Shown here: positions 1 to 7,274 of the stretch, piece after piece
How positions within the stretch are numbered: position 1 is the stretch's first letter
Layout: every line of letters starts with the position of its first letter
Source of the DNA: Streptomyces sp. NBC_01231
Lineage (GTDB): Bacteria > Actinomycetota > Actinomycetes > Streptomycetales > Streptomycetaceae
Assembly (NCBI GenBank): GCA_035999765.1
Contig: CP108521.1
Span: 8,494,001 to 8,558,000 of the forward strand
Direction of reading: 5' to 3'
Length of the DNA stretch: 64,000 bases
Program-made: the position numbers and the translations under genes
Notes under the pieces: model-generated
Databases searched by the model: none
The model's input: only the letters and a program-made list of their open reading frames with translations
Told to the model about the DNA's origin: nothing

Positions 1-641
1 CCTACGCGGAGAAGATCTCGGCCGAACCGCGCCAGCTGGTGCGCAAGCCGAGGAACCTGAGCTGGGCCCAGGCCGCCGGGCTGCCGGTCGCCGGGCTCAC
101 CGCCTACCAGGCCATCGTGCACAGCCTTGAGGTGACCGCCGGTGACACCGTCCTGGTCCACGGGGCGGCGGGCGGCGTCGGGCACCTCGCCGTCCAGATC
201 GCCGTAGCGCGGGGCGCACGGGTGATCGGGACGGGCTCCGAGGCCAGCCACGCGTTCATCGAGTCCCTCGGAGCGACGCCCGTGCGCTACGGCGACGAGC
301 TCGTCGAGCAGGTACGCAAGATCGCCCCGGACGGAGTCGACGCGGTCCTCGACACCGCCGGACGCGGCTCCCTGTCCACGACACAGGAGATCGCCGCCCT
401 CGGAGCGCGGGTCGCTTCCATCACGCGATCCACCACTGAGTACGCGGGGACCATCGACGTCTACCTCCACCTCGACGGCGATGACCTGACCCGGCTGGTG
501 GAGCTCGCCGAGGAGGGGAAGCTCACGGTGCACGTGGACCGGACGTTCCCCCTCGACCAGGCGGATGAGGCCCAGCAGCTGCTGGCCGGCGGCCACGCCC
601 GGGGCAAGATCGTCCTGGAGAACCGCAGGGAGGCGGCATGA
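1..641 (+). CDS. Zinc-type/quinone oxidoreductase of the MDR superfamily, 5' truncated by the window edge
   Basis: C-terminal two thirds of a medium-chain dehydrogenase/reductase. The open frame runs in from the window edge (YAEKISAEPR at the start), so the true start lies outside. The nucleotide-binding Rossmann motif is clear (VLVHGAAGGVGHLAVQIA, followed by the acidic/charged turn), and the end LLAGGHARGKIVL is the usual C-terminal signature of NADPH:quinone oxidoreductase-like enzymes. No zinc-binding cysteines are visible in the part present, so a zinc-free NADPH-dependent reductase is most likely. Its stop overlaps the next start (ATGA), implying translational coupling with the SRPBCC protein. 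The substrate cannot be read from sequence. Confidence 0.88.
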   Translation, partial: YAEKISAEPRQLVRKPRNLSWAQAAGLPVAGLTAYQAIVHSLEVTAGDTVLVHGAAGGVGHLAVQIAVARGARVIGTGSEASHAFIESLGATPVRYGDELVEQVRKIAPDGVDAVLDTAGRGSLSTTQEIAALGARVASITRSTTEYAGTIDVYLHLDGDDLTRLVELAEEGKLTVHVDRTFPLDQADEAQQLLAGGHARGKIVLENRREAA

Positions 642-1090
642 GAAATGTGCAGCACACTGCGGTCGTCACCGCGGTCACCGACATCGTCTCTCCCGCCGAG
701 AAAGTGTGGAAGGTCCTGACCGACTTCGCCGGGTACGCACAGTGGCACCCGGCGCTGCGTTTCGTGGACGTTCCGCCGGAAATCCTCCCCGGAACTCAGC
801 TCCGGGCCCAGGTGACGCTGGGAACCGAGAACGACGGGGAATACGGATTCACGGTCCTCCACTACGAGGCACCGCGACGGCTTGCCTGGGAGGGCGGCAT
901 CCCGGAGGTCCTCATGGGGCAGCACTCCTTCGTACTCGAGCCGCATGACGGCGGAACGCGCTTCACGGAATCCGAGGAGTTCACCGGCACGGCCGCCGTG
1001 GAGACCGTGGAGCCCGCCCGGTCCCACATGGAGGAGGGCTACGCGAGCTACGGCAGGGCCCTGAAAAAACACCTCGAATCCGGCCACTGA
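638..1090 (+). CDS. SRPBCC-family protein (polyketide cyclase/dehydrase-like)
   Basis: 150 residues, the normal size for a single START/Bet v1-like helix-grip domain. The pattern is typical: an N-terminal strand, then SPAEKVWKVLTDFAGYAQWHP, with a long C-terminal helix ending ALKKHLESGH. Such proteins bind hydrophobic ligands or act as cyclases and lipid carriers; there is no catalytic signature that picks a reaction. The start overlaps the stop of the upstream oxidoreductase by four bases, so the two are probably co-translated and may act on the same substrate. A strong hairpin follows, so the operon probably ends here. Confidence 0.85.
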   Translation: MRNVQHTAVVTAVTDIVSPAEKVWKVLTDFAGYAQWHPALRFVDVPPEILPGTQLRAQVTLGTENDGEYGFTVLHYEAPRRLAWEGGIPEVLMGQHSFVLEPHDGGTRFTESEEFTGTAAVETVEPARSHMEEGYASYGRALKKHLESGH

Positions 1091-1121
1091 CCACCCCGCG
1101 CAACCCACACACCGGACACAT

Positions 1122-1163
1122 CCGCGCCCGAAGACCGCAACTCCCCACGGTCTTCGGGCGCGG
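1122..1163. terminator. Strong intrinsic-terminator-like hairpin
   Basis: Perfect 16-bp inverted repeat (1122-1137 and 1148-1163) with a 10-base loop, 32 bp after the SRPBCC gene stop. It has no clear T run, as is common for actinomycete terminators. Confidence 0.75.
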
Positions 1164-1204
1164 GCACACCCGAAGACACAGACCCAGCACCACAAGGCAA
1201 AGCA

Positions 1205-1332
1205 ATGAACGACAGGTTCGTCATCATCGGCGGCGCGGTGCACGCCTGGCCGTCAAGGCGGGGATCGACGTGCTGCTCAGCAACCCGCGCGGTCCCGAGA
1301 CCCTGCGAACTCGCACCGACCACCTCGCCTAG
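1205..1332 (+). pseudogene. Remnant of an NADPH-binding reductase N-terminus (F420-dependent NADP oxidoreductase type)
   Basis: Starts MNDRFVIIGGAVHA, shifts frame, then reads LAVKAGIDVLLSNPRGPETL before stopping at 1330-1332. Joined, this is the first Rossmann beta-alpha-beta unit of the NADP oxidoreductase, coenzyme F420-dependent family, in which a GxGxxG loop is followed by S/N-x-RG-P-E-T. Only about 40 codons remain, with at least one frameshift, so it is a dead fragment. The family match is from memory of the motif. Confidence 0.55.
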
Positions 1333-1413
1333 GGCGCGCGCCCGCTCCAGCTCAGGGCGCGCGGGCACCTCGGTGAACGTCCCGTACGCCTCGGCCTGCT
1401 CATCCGTCAGATC
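1324..1413 (-). pseudogene. Possible Tn3-type (DUF4158) transposase N-terminal fragment
   Basis: A 30-codon minus-strand stretch reads DLTDEQAEAYGTF then VPARPELER. This resembles the start of DUF4158-containing transposases (L-S/T-D-E-Q-x-x-x-Y-G-R-F ... P-x-R-x-E-L-E-R-F). It is short, abuts the reductase fragment, and overlaps the 3' end of the XRE gene. Treat as a tentative scar of a transposon junction. Confidence 0.25.
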
Positions 1414-2350
1414 GGCCGTGCGCGTCGGCGTTCTTGTCCTGGCGGCCGGCGTGGGTGGCGGGTGCACCCTGGTGCAGAGCGGGGGTGGCCGCCCAGCTGG
1501 CGAGGAGCTTGAGCCGGTCTTCGTGGGGGGTGCCGGGTTCTGCGGTGTAGATGGTCAGGGAGTGCGCTTCGCGGGCGGACATGGGCAGGTCCAGCGGCTG
1601 GTAGGTGAGTTCGAGGAGGCCGGCGTCGGGGTGGTGGAAGCGTTTGACGCCGCCGTGGTGGATGCGCACGTTGTGGGCGGCCCATTGGGTGCGGAATTCG
1701 GTGCTGACCGTGGACAGTTCACCGACGAGCGCGCGCAGGGCCTTGTCGCCCGGGTAGCGGCCGGCTTCCGCGCGCAGCAGCGCGACGGTGATGTCGGCGG
1801 CGTTGTCCCAGTCGTCGACGAAGTCGTGGGAGGCGTCGTCGAGGAAGTAGTACCGGGCGAAGTTGGGGCGACCTCGTTCGGCGGTGGTGCTGCTGTCGAA
1901 CATCGGCGCGAACAGGGCGCGGGCGAGTGTGTTGGTGGCCACGATGTCCAGGCGGCCGTTGGTGACGAACGCCGCGGACAGGATCATGGAGTCGAGCAGC
2001 CACTGGACGTGGGGCGGGACGTCGACGGCTTTGCGGCGGCGTCGGGTGGCGGGGCTGGGCTGGGCGGCTTTGGCCAGGTCGAAGAGGTAGGTGCGTTCGT
2101 CCTCGTCGAGTTGCAGGGTGCGGGCCACCGCGTCGAGGACATCGTCGGACACACCGCTGATGTGGCCTTTCTCCAGCCGCGTGTACCACTCGGTGCTCAC
2201 CCCGGCGAGGACGGCGACCTCCTCGCGGCGCAGCCCGGGTACCCGGCGCCGGCCGCTGGTGGGCAGGCCGACCTGCTCGGGGGTGAGCTGGGCGCGGCGG
2301 CGGGCGAGGAAGTCACGGATGTCGGCGCGGTTGTCCAGGCGGCGTTCCAT
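1400..2350 (-). CDS. XRE-family transcriptional regulator with MmyB-like ligand-binding domain
   Basis: About 316 residues. The N-terminus (DNRADIRDFLARRRAQLTPE) leads into a helix-turn-helix (REEVAVLAGVSTEWYTRLEKG). The C-terminal part fits the MmyB-like ligand-binding domain common in Streptomyces, including the motif LTYQPLDLP near the end. I chose the ATG at 2350 (MERRLDN) over the upstream in-frame ATG at 2371 because the family normally starts close to the DNRAEIRDFL segment. It is divergent from the MFS exporter with about 136 bp between starts, the classic arrangement of a local regulator of its neighbour. The last about 20 residues are atypical and run into transposon-like debris, so the 3' end may be altered. 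Confidence 0.88.
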   Translation of the reverse strand: MERRLDNRADIRDFLARRRAQLTPEQVGLPTSGRRRVPGLRREEVAVLAGVSTEWYTRLEKGHISGVSDDVLDAVARTLQLDEDERTYLFDLAKAAQPSPATRRRRKAVDVPPHVQWLLDSMILSAAFVTNGRLDIVATNTLARALFAPMFDSSTTAERGRPNFARYYFLDDASHDFVDDWDNAADITVALLRAEAGRYPGDKALRALVGELSTVSTEFRTQWAAHNVRIHHGGVKRFHHPDAGLLELTYQPLDLPMSAREAHSLTIYTAEPGTPHEDRLKLLASWAATPALHQGAPATHAGRQDKNADAHGRSDG

Positions 2351-2486
2351 GCTCTCAACGCTACGGCCCACAACCGTGGGGAGGGGGGTTGAGCTTGTGC
2401 CCCCGATAAACGCAGCCTCCCGCGCGGGCGACAGGAGCGGTTCAGTGGGATGCGCACCCCGTTTTCAATCCCTGCGGAGATGACGC

Positions 2487-3740
2487 ATGACTACGCGAGG
2501 AGGAACCCTCCACGCCCCCGCCGACGTACGCTTCGACGACGGCGAGCGTCCGCCCACCCGGCTTCCGCTCGTCGTCTACGTGCTGGCTCTCGGCACCTTT
2601 TTGATGGGCACGACCGAGTTCGTGGTGGCGGGCCTGCTGCCGGAGATCGCGGGCGACGTGCAGGTCAGCGTCGCCCGGGCCGGGCTGATGATCACCGTCT
2701 TCGCGGTCGGGATGATCGTCGGGGCGCCGCTGATGGCGATGCTGACCCTGAGGCTGCCCAGGCGGCAGACACTGATCATCGCGCTGGGTGTCTTCGCTGT
2801 CGGGCATGTCGTCGTGGCGCTCGGTTCGAGCTTCGCTCTGCTGCTGGCCGCGCGGTTCCTGACGGCGCTTGCGACCGGGGCGTTCTGGGCGGTGGGCAAC
2901 GTGGTGGCCGCCCGCGCTTCCGGTCCCGCCGCAAGCTCCCGCGCCCTGGGTGTCGTGGGCGCCGGCGCGATGCTCGCCAACGTCGTCGGTGTGCCGTTGG
3001 GCGCTTTCGCCGGGCAGTTCATGGGCTGGCGGGGACCGTTCTGGGCACTCGCCGCCCTCGGAGCGGCGGCTATGGCGCTCATCGCCTCCAAGGTTCCGTC
3101 CGACACGGACAGCGATCAGGCGGTCTCGGTCCGATCCGAGCTGTCCGCTCTGCGCTCGGGGCGCCTGTGGCTGGTCCTGGCGGCCTGCGCGACCACCGCC
3201 GGCGGTGTGCTGTCGACGTACACCTACGTCTCGCCGCTGCTGACAGACCGGGCCCATCTGGCCGCAGGCGTCGTGCCGCTGGTGCTGGTCGGCTTCGGCG
3301 TCGGCGCCCTGGCGGGCTTCCTCGTGGGAGGCCGCCTCGGGGACAGGCGTCCGCACATGACGACGATCGTGGCCCCCGCGGCGACCACGGTCCTGCTGCT
3401 GGCGCTCTGCCTGCTGTCCGGCCACGCTGCGCCCACGGTCGCGCTCATCGCCCTGCTGGGGCTGTTCGGGCTGGGCGCGAACCCGGTGCTCATCTCCCTG
3501 GGGGTGCGTTTCGCGGGGCAGGCGCCCACTCTGGGGTCCGCGCTGACCGTGTCGGCGTTCAACCTCGGCACCGCCATCGGCTCCTGGATCGCCGGTCTCG
3601 CCCTTGCATCCCCTTTGGGGGCCACGGGCCCCGCGGCTGTCGGCACCGGCATCGCCGTGCTGACCCTGATCCCCGCGATCACCATCGCCCGCATCCAGCG
3701 TCGCCGTCCTGCGGCGCGCATCCAGGCCGCTACGGCGTGA
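2487..3740 (+). CDS. MFS drug-efflux transporter (DHA1, Cmx/CmrA-like)
   Basis: 417 residues with about 12 hydrophobic segments and no signal peptide. The first helix LVVYVLALGTFLMGTTEFVV and the motif-A-like loop after helix 2 (MLTLRLPRRQ) are typical of the 12-TM drug:proton antiporters related to the chloramphenicol exporter Cmx and the arabinose-efflux AraJ group. Probably exports a small toxic compound across the cytoplasmic membrane. It is divergent from the XRE regulator. The start at 2487 follows a GGAG-like sequence (CGGAGATGACGC). The substrate is unknown. Confidence 0.9.
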   Translation: MTTRGGTLHAPADVRFDDGERPPTRLPLVVYVLALGTFLMGTTEFVVAGLLPEIAGDVQVSVARAGLMITVFAVGMIVGAPLMAMLTLRLPRRQTLIIALGVFAVGHVVVALGSSFALLLAARFLTALATGAFWAVGNVVAARASGPAASSRALGVVGAGAMLANVVGVPLGAFAGQFMGWRGPFWALAALGAAAMALIASKVPSDTDSDQAVSVRSELSALRSGRLWLVLAACATTAGGVLSTYTYVSPLLTDRAHLAAGVVPLVLVGFGVGALAGFLVGGRLGDRRPHMTTIVAPAATTVLLLALCLLSGHAAPTVALIALLGLFGLGANPVLISLGVRFAGQAPTLGSALTVSAFNLGTAIGSWIAGLALASPLGATGPAAVGTGIAVLTLIPAITIARIQRRRPAARIQAATA

Positions 3741-3879
3741 CGCCCGCCCGGGGCCGGTTACGCCCTTCGAGCAGGGGCAGGCGCGAAATGCGCATACCGA
3801 AGAGAGTGCGGAAATCCCGCGCCTCCCCTGAAACCCACCGGCGCCACAGGCACCGACGCACAGAAAAGGAGACCCACCC

Positions 3880-4902
3880 ATGCGTGGAGTAGTCATGCAC
3901 ACAGCCGGTGACGTCCGGGTCGAGGAGCGCGAGGACCCGAAGATAATCGAGCCCACTGACGCGATCGTGAAGCTGACCGCGACCTGCATCTGCGGCTCCG
4001 ACCTGTGGCCGTATCGCGGCATCGAGCCCGCCGACCACACGCTCATGGGGCACGAGTACGTGGGCGTCGTGGAGGAAGTCGGCTCCGAGGTGAAGAACGT
4101 CAAGGTCGGCGACTTCGTCGTCGGGTCGTTCGTCATCTCGGACAACACCTGCGAGATCTGCAGGGCCGGGTTCCAGTCCAAGTGCGTGCACGCCGAGTTC
4201 GTCCACGGGGGAATCGGCACCCAGGCCGAGAAGGCCCGCATCCCGCACGCCGACGGCACGCTGGTCGCCACCCCGGGACAGCCCGATCCCGAGCTGATCC
4301 CCGCACTGCTGGCCGCCTCCGACGTGCTCGGCACCGGCTGGTACGCCGCCGTCGCCGCCGAGGCCGGACCCGGCAAGACCGTCGCCGTCGTCGGCGACGG
4401 CGCGGTCGGCCTCATGGCCGTCCTCGCCGCCAAGCAACTGGGCGCGGAACGCGTCATCGCCATGTCCCGTCACCCCGAGCGGCAGAAGCTGGCCCGCTAC
4501 TACGGGGCCACCGACATCGTCGAAGAACGAGGCGACGAGGGCATAGCGAAGATCAAGGAACTCACCGGCGGGCTCGGCGCGCACTCCGTCATCGAGGCGG
4601 TCGGCACCCAGGAGTCGTTCATGCAGGCCGTCGGCGCCACCCGCGGCGGCGGACACCTGGGGTACGTGGGTGTGAACTACGACGTGTCCATCCCCGGGAT
4701 CGAGCTGTTCTTCGCCGGGATCCACACCCTCGGTGGCCCGGCCCCGGTGCGTCGGTTCCTGCCCGACCTGATCCAGCTCATCTGGGACCGCAAGATCGAC
4801 CCCGGCAAGGTCTTCGACCTCACCCTGCCCCTCGACCAGGCCCCGGAGGGCTACAAGGCCATGGATGAGCGCCGCGCCACCAAGGTCCTGCTCACCCTCT
4901 GA
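3880..4902 (+). CDS. Zinc-dependent alcohol dehydrogenase (MDR family)
   Basis: 340 residues, full length. Catalytic zinc ligands are visible: Cys in CICGSDLWPY and the GHE triad in LMGHEYVGVVEEVG. The structural-zinc loop is degenerate (NTCEICRAGFQSKC carries three cysteines). The Rossmann motif is VAVVGDGAVGLMAVLAA. NAD(P)-dependent oxidation of an alcohol or reduction of an aldehyde is expected. It sits alone after the MFS gene, preceded by an AAAAGGAG ribosome-binding site. A long palindrome follows and separates it from convergent debris. The specific substrate is unknown. Confidence 0.92.
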   Translation: MRGVVMHTAGDVRVEEREDPKIIEPTDAIVKLTATCICGSDLWPYRGIEPADHTLMGHEYVGVVEEVGSEVKNVKVGDFVVGSFVISDNTCEICRAGFQSKCVHAEFVHGGIGTQAEKARIPHADGTLVATPGQPDPELIPALLAASDVLGTGWYAAVAAEAGPGKTVAVVGDGAVGLMAVLAAKQLGAERVIAMSRHPERQKLARYYGATDIVEERGDEGIAKIKELTGGLGAHSVIEAVGTQESFMQAVGATRGGGHLGYVGVNYDVSIPGIELFFAGIHTLGGPAPVRRFLPDLIQLIWDRKIDPGKVFDLTLPLDQAPEGYKAMDERRATKVLLTL

Positions 4903-5012
4903 CGCACCAGCCACGCCCCCTCCCGGCCGATGCGGCCACGGCGCGGGCCGCGGGCCAGCCCCGGCGGGCGCCGATGACGCCGATCGGCCGCCCGATGTAC
5001 GTCCCCGCAAAG

Positions 5013-5064
5013 CCCGATGCCGTCCTCTCGTCGCGCCGCGGCGCGACGAGAGGACGGCATCGGG
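5013..5064. terminator. 52-bp perfect palindrome, probable bidirectional terminator
   Basis: Two 26-base arms (5013-5038, 5039-5064) are exact reverse complements with no unpaired centre. It lies between the plus-strand alcohol dehydrogenase and the minus-strand SDR remnant, where a terminator for both directions would sit. In RNA the centre would open into a small loop. Confidence 0.7.
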
Positions 5065-5088
5065 CGGATCAGGGCAGTTGAGGACGCG

Positions 5089-5393
5089 TCAGAGGCTGAA
5101 GACGCGCTCGGCCTCCTCGCGGTGGGTGGCGTGCAGGTCCCAGTACACGGGAGGATCTGCTCGGGCCGAGCCGTATGCAGGGCGGGGATGACGGCGGTGC
5201 CGATCGACACGTCGATGCTGACGCGGGCGGCCTGGACGCCGGTGCCGGCCGGCTGCTTGTGCAGGTTGATCACCCAGTTGCGCAGGGCCGCGGCGGCGGC
5301 GTCGACGTTGCCGACCTCGGGCACAGGGTCGATGGAGCCGGCGCCCATCGTGTAGAGCACTCCGGCGCTCCGTGCCTCCGGGCCGAGGATCGT
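5089..5393 (-). pseudogene. Truncated, frameshifted copy of an SDR oxidoreductase
   Basis: The minus strand reads LYTMGAGSIDPVPEVGNV then LRNWVINLHK and IDVSIGTAVIPALHTARPEQ, then shifts frame to YWDLHATHREEAERVFSL. This aligns closely with the C-terminal about 95 residues of the intact SDR at 8396-9073 (which ends YWDLHTTKRDQAELVFSL). The first half of the gene is missing. Its homology begins just beyond the IS200/IS605-type end at 5401-5418, suggesting that insertion or deletion by that element removed the 5' part. No intact start exists. Confidence 0.85.
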
Positions 5394-5400
5394 ATTCGCG

Positions 5401-5418
5401 CCCGGCCTGAAGGCCGGG
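5401..5418 (-). repeat. IS200/IS605-type right-end hairpin
   Basis: CCCGGCCTGAAGGCCGGG, a perfect short hairpin just downstream (minus strand) of the tnpB remnant. The minus-strand context GGAATCCCGGCCTTCAGG closely resembles the conserved right end of actinobacterial tnpB elements, where it forms the 3' part of the omega RNA scaffold. Confidence 0.6.
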
Positions 5419-5432
5419 ATTCCCTGCGGAGA

Positions 5433-5743
5433 TCAAGGGACGGGCTCGTTCAGCGCGGCGACGTCGAACGGGACGCTGTCGGGGAAGACGGCGACCCGGT
5501 CGCGGTAGAGGGCTTCCGCGTTGGCGGCGAACCCGCATGTGACGCACTGGAACTTCGCTTGGGTGACGCGGTTCTCCTTCGCGGCATGCCGGCATTCGAG
5601 ACGGTGCGGGAGGTGTTGCGGGCGTTCACTCCGATCACGAGGCGACCGGCGCTCTGAGCCCTGTTCACCAGGATCGACCGAAACCGTCCCCAACCCGCGT
5701 CGAGATTGCTGCGGTTGAGTCCGGCCTTGGCCGTGGCGCCGTT
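5433..5743 (-). pseudogene. tnpB: Remnant of a TnpB RNA-guided nuclease (IS200/IS605-type)
   Basis: The minus strand carries the C-terminal part of TnpB in two frames: KAGLNRSNLDAGWGRFRSIL and VIGVNARNTSRTV (from about 5743), then after a frameshift AKENRVTQAKFQCVTCGFAA. In TnpB this region holds the last RuvC part and a four-cysteine zinc ribbon. Here the first cysteine pair is lost (TVSNAGM in place of TCxxCGH), the second (CVTC) remains, and the final RuvC aspartate region reads ANAE. The 5' two thirds are missing. It is certainly inactive. Confidence 0.75.
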
Positions 5744-5801
5744 CAGGAGGAACGTGCCCGGTGTCCCTCCGGTTCGCTGCGGCAAGCGCAGCACCGGAAA
5801 A

Positions 5802-5818
5802 TGGATAGGTCAATCCGA
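5802..5818. promoter_or_regulatory. Operator-like palindrome upstream of tetR
   Basis: TGGATAGGTCAATCCGA, an imperfect inverted repeat (GGAT-n6-ATCC). Closely related sites occur three times upstream of the SDR gene (9118-9204). It ends 17 bp before the tetR start, inside the promoter, which fits autorepression. Confidence 0.65.
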
Positions 5819-5822
5819 TTGC

Positions 5823-5828
5823 TAGACT
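5823..5828 (+). promoter_or_regulatory. Putative -10 element of a leaderless tetR transcript
   Basis: TAGACT lies seven bases before the ATG at 5836 and there is no Shine-Dalgarno sequence. This suggests transcription starts at the start codon itself, which is common in actinomycetes. Confidence 0.45.
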
Positions 5829-5835
5829 GGCTGGT

Positions 5836-6531
5836 ATGGCCCCTGGCGCCCAGCACTCAGACGGTCCCGCCGTTCAGCCGCTGCGCAGTGACGCCGAGCG
5901 CAACCGGGAGCGGATCATCGCCGCCGCCCGCACGGTGTTCGCGCGTGACGGCCTGAGCGCCTCCATGGCCTCCGTGGCCCGCGAGGCGGGCGTGGGGATC
6001 GCGACCATGTTCCGGCGCTTCCCCACGAAGGAGGAACTGGTCGACGCCGTTTTCTCCGACCGCATGGGTGCCTACGTCGACGTGGTCACCGTCGCCCTGG
6101 AGGACCCCGACCCCTGGAACGGCTTCGTCGGCTACATCGAGACCGCCTGCGCGATGCAGGCCGCCGACAACGGCTTCGCTGACGTCCTGACCATGACCTT
6201 CCCCACCGCCAAGGTCTTGGAGCAACGCCGCAACGAGGCGTACGAGGCCATGCTGGTCCTCATCGACCGCGCCAAGGCCACCGGCCGCCTGCGCGAGGAC
6301 TTCGACCCCTCGGACCTGGTACTGATCCACATGGCCAACGCCGGCGTCGTCAACGCCACCGGCGACGCCGCTCCGGACGCCTGGCGACGCGTCGTCGCCC
6401 TGTTCATCCAGTCCCTCGAGGCCCCGGCCCGCGGCCCGCTGCCCGACTCGCCCGGGCACGAGCCCCTCTACAAGGCCATGCTCCGCGCCGGGCAGGGCAC
6501 CACCACACCGGTGCCGGGCAAGGGCGGCTGA
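5836..6531 (+). CDS. TetR-family transcriptional repressor
   Basis: 231 residues. The N-terminal helix-turn-helix is clear (RERIIAAARTVFARDGLSAS, then VAREAGVGIATMFRRFPTKE, residues about 25-70); the rest is an alpha-helical ligand-binding domain of usual length. It has no ribosome-binding site and a likely leaderless transcript. The palindrome in its own promoter recurs upstream of the SDR gene at 9073, so it probably represses itself and that SDR gene, with the inducer being a substrate of the nearby aromatic/oxidoreductase genes (inference). Confidence 0.92.
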   Translation: MAPGAQHSDGPAVQPLRSDAERNRERIIAAARTVFARDGLSASMASVAREAGVGIATMFRRFPTKEELVDAVFSDRMGAYVDVVTVALEDPDPWNGFVGYIETACAMQAADNGFADVLTMTFPTAKVLEQRRNEAYEAMLVLIDRAKATGRLREDFDPSDLVLIHMANAGVVNATGDAAPDAWRRVVALFIQSLEAPARGPLPDSPGHEPLYKAMLRAGQGTTTPVPGKGG

Positions 6532-6836
6532 CTTCAGGACCGGAGCACCCGTGCCGGGGCGCGGCACGATGGCGGCATGTCGGGGAAGGGGGCGCAAGAA
6601 GACAGGGATGGGGTGCTCGTGGCGGAGGTCAAGGAACCGGTGCTGGGTGAGGTTCCGGATCGGTGTCGGGTGGGACCATTCGCCGTCCCAGGTCTGCCCG
6701 GGTGGCTTGCCGACAGGCGACGGGGACGTCGCAGTCGTGGCGTGGATGGTCCACCGCTTCGATGTTCACGAAGGTGAGCAGAGCGTGGCCGAGCATGTCG
6801 TGATCGCCGTCTGCTCCGCCTTCGTGCCGTTGATCG
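6532..6836. other. Non-coding gap, nothing recognised
   Basis: Both strands carry short open frames here but none has a recognisable domain, a convincing ribosome-binding site or Streptomyces-like third-position bias. It lies between the convergent tetR and NTF2-like genes. Confidence 0.5.
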
Positions 6837-7274
6837 TCAGTCGGAGATCGGGGTGAGGATCTGGTGGAGTGTGCGGTGGGTGATCTTCCAGTGCCCGTCG
6901 TCGAGGCGGTAGTGGTCGGCCTGTTCGAAGATGTGTCCGCCGGTTGCCACGGTGTAGGGGGCGGGTCCGGATTCGGTGGGTGGGCGGCCGCCGTATCCGA
7001 GCAGGGTGATGGTTCCCTGAGCGGTGGTGTCGCCGATGGTGTGGAAGTGCGTGGCCCCCATTATGTGGCGGGCGGTCAGCTCCTCGGGCCCTGGACGGGC
7101 GTTGAGCAGGTCCAGGATTTCGGCATGGCCACGTATCTTCTGTCCGAGCCGCTCGTATAGGGCGTCGGGGGCGAAGAATTCAAGCACCGCGTCGTACTCG
7201 CGGCGGTCGTAGTGGTGGTAGAAGGCAGTGTTGAGCCGGGCCAGCGCCCAGGCGGTCGCGTCCTCGTTGGTCAT
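6837..7274 (-). CDS. NTF2-like (SnoaL-like/nuclear transport factor 2 family) protein
   Basis: 145 residues, one cone-shaped alpha+beta fold. Typical features are an N-terminal helix (ATAWALARLNTAFYHHYDRR), the motif VLEFFAPDALYERLG, the phrase RHIMGATHFH, and the C-terminal strand DDGHWKITHRTLHQIL. Family members are small hydrolases, isomerases or small subunits of ring-hydroxylating dioxygenases; gadolinium-like or SnoaL function cannot be assigned. The start overlaps the dioxygenase stop by four bases, so it is co-translated with a ring-cleavage enzyme and probably acts in the same aromatic pathway. Confidence 0.88.
   Translation of the reverse strand: MTNEDATAWALARLNTAFYHHYDRREYDAVLEFFAPDALYERLGQKIRGHAEILDLLNARPGPEELTARHIMGATHFHTIGDTTAQGTITLLGYGGRPPTESGPAPYTVATGGHIFEQADHYRLDDGHWKITHRTLHQILTPISD

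Noticed and set aside
1205..2392. A 395-codon plus-strand frame starting with the reductase fragment
   Set aside because: After about 30 codons it is the antisense of the XRE regulator, with glycine/valine-rich nonsense.
2442..4463. A 673-codon minus-strand frame
   Set aside because: Antisense to the MFS transporter and alcohol dehydrogenase; no domains.
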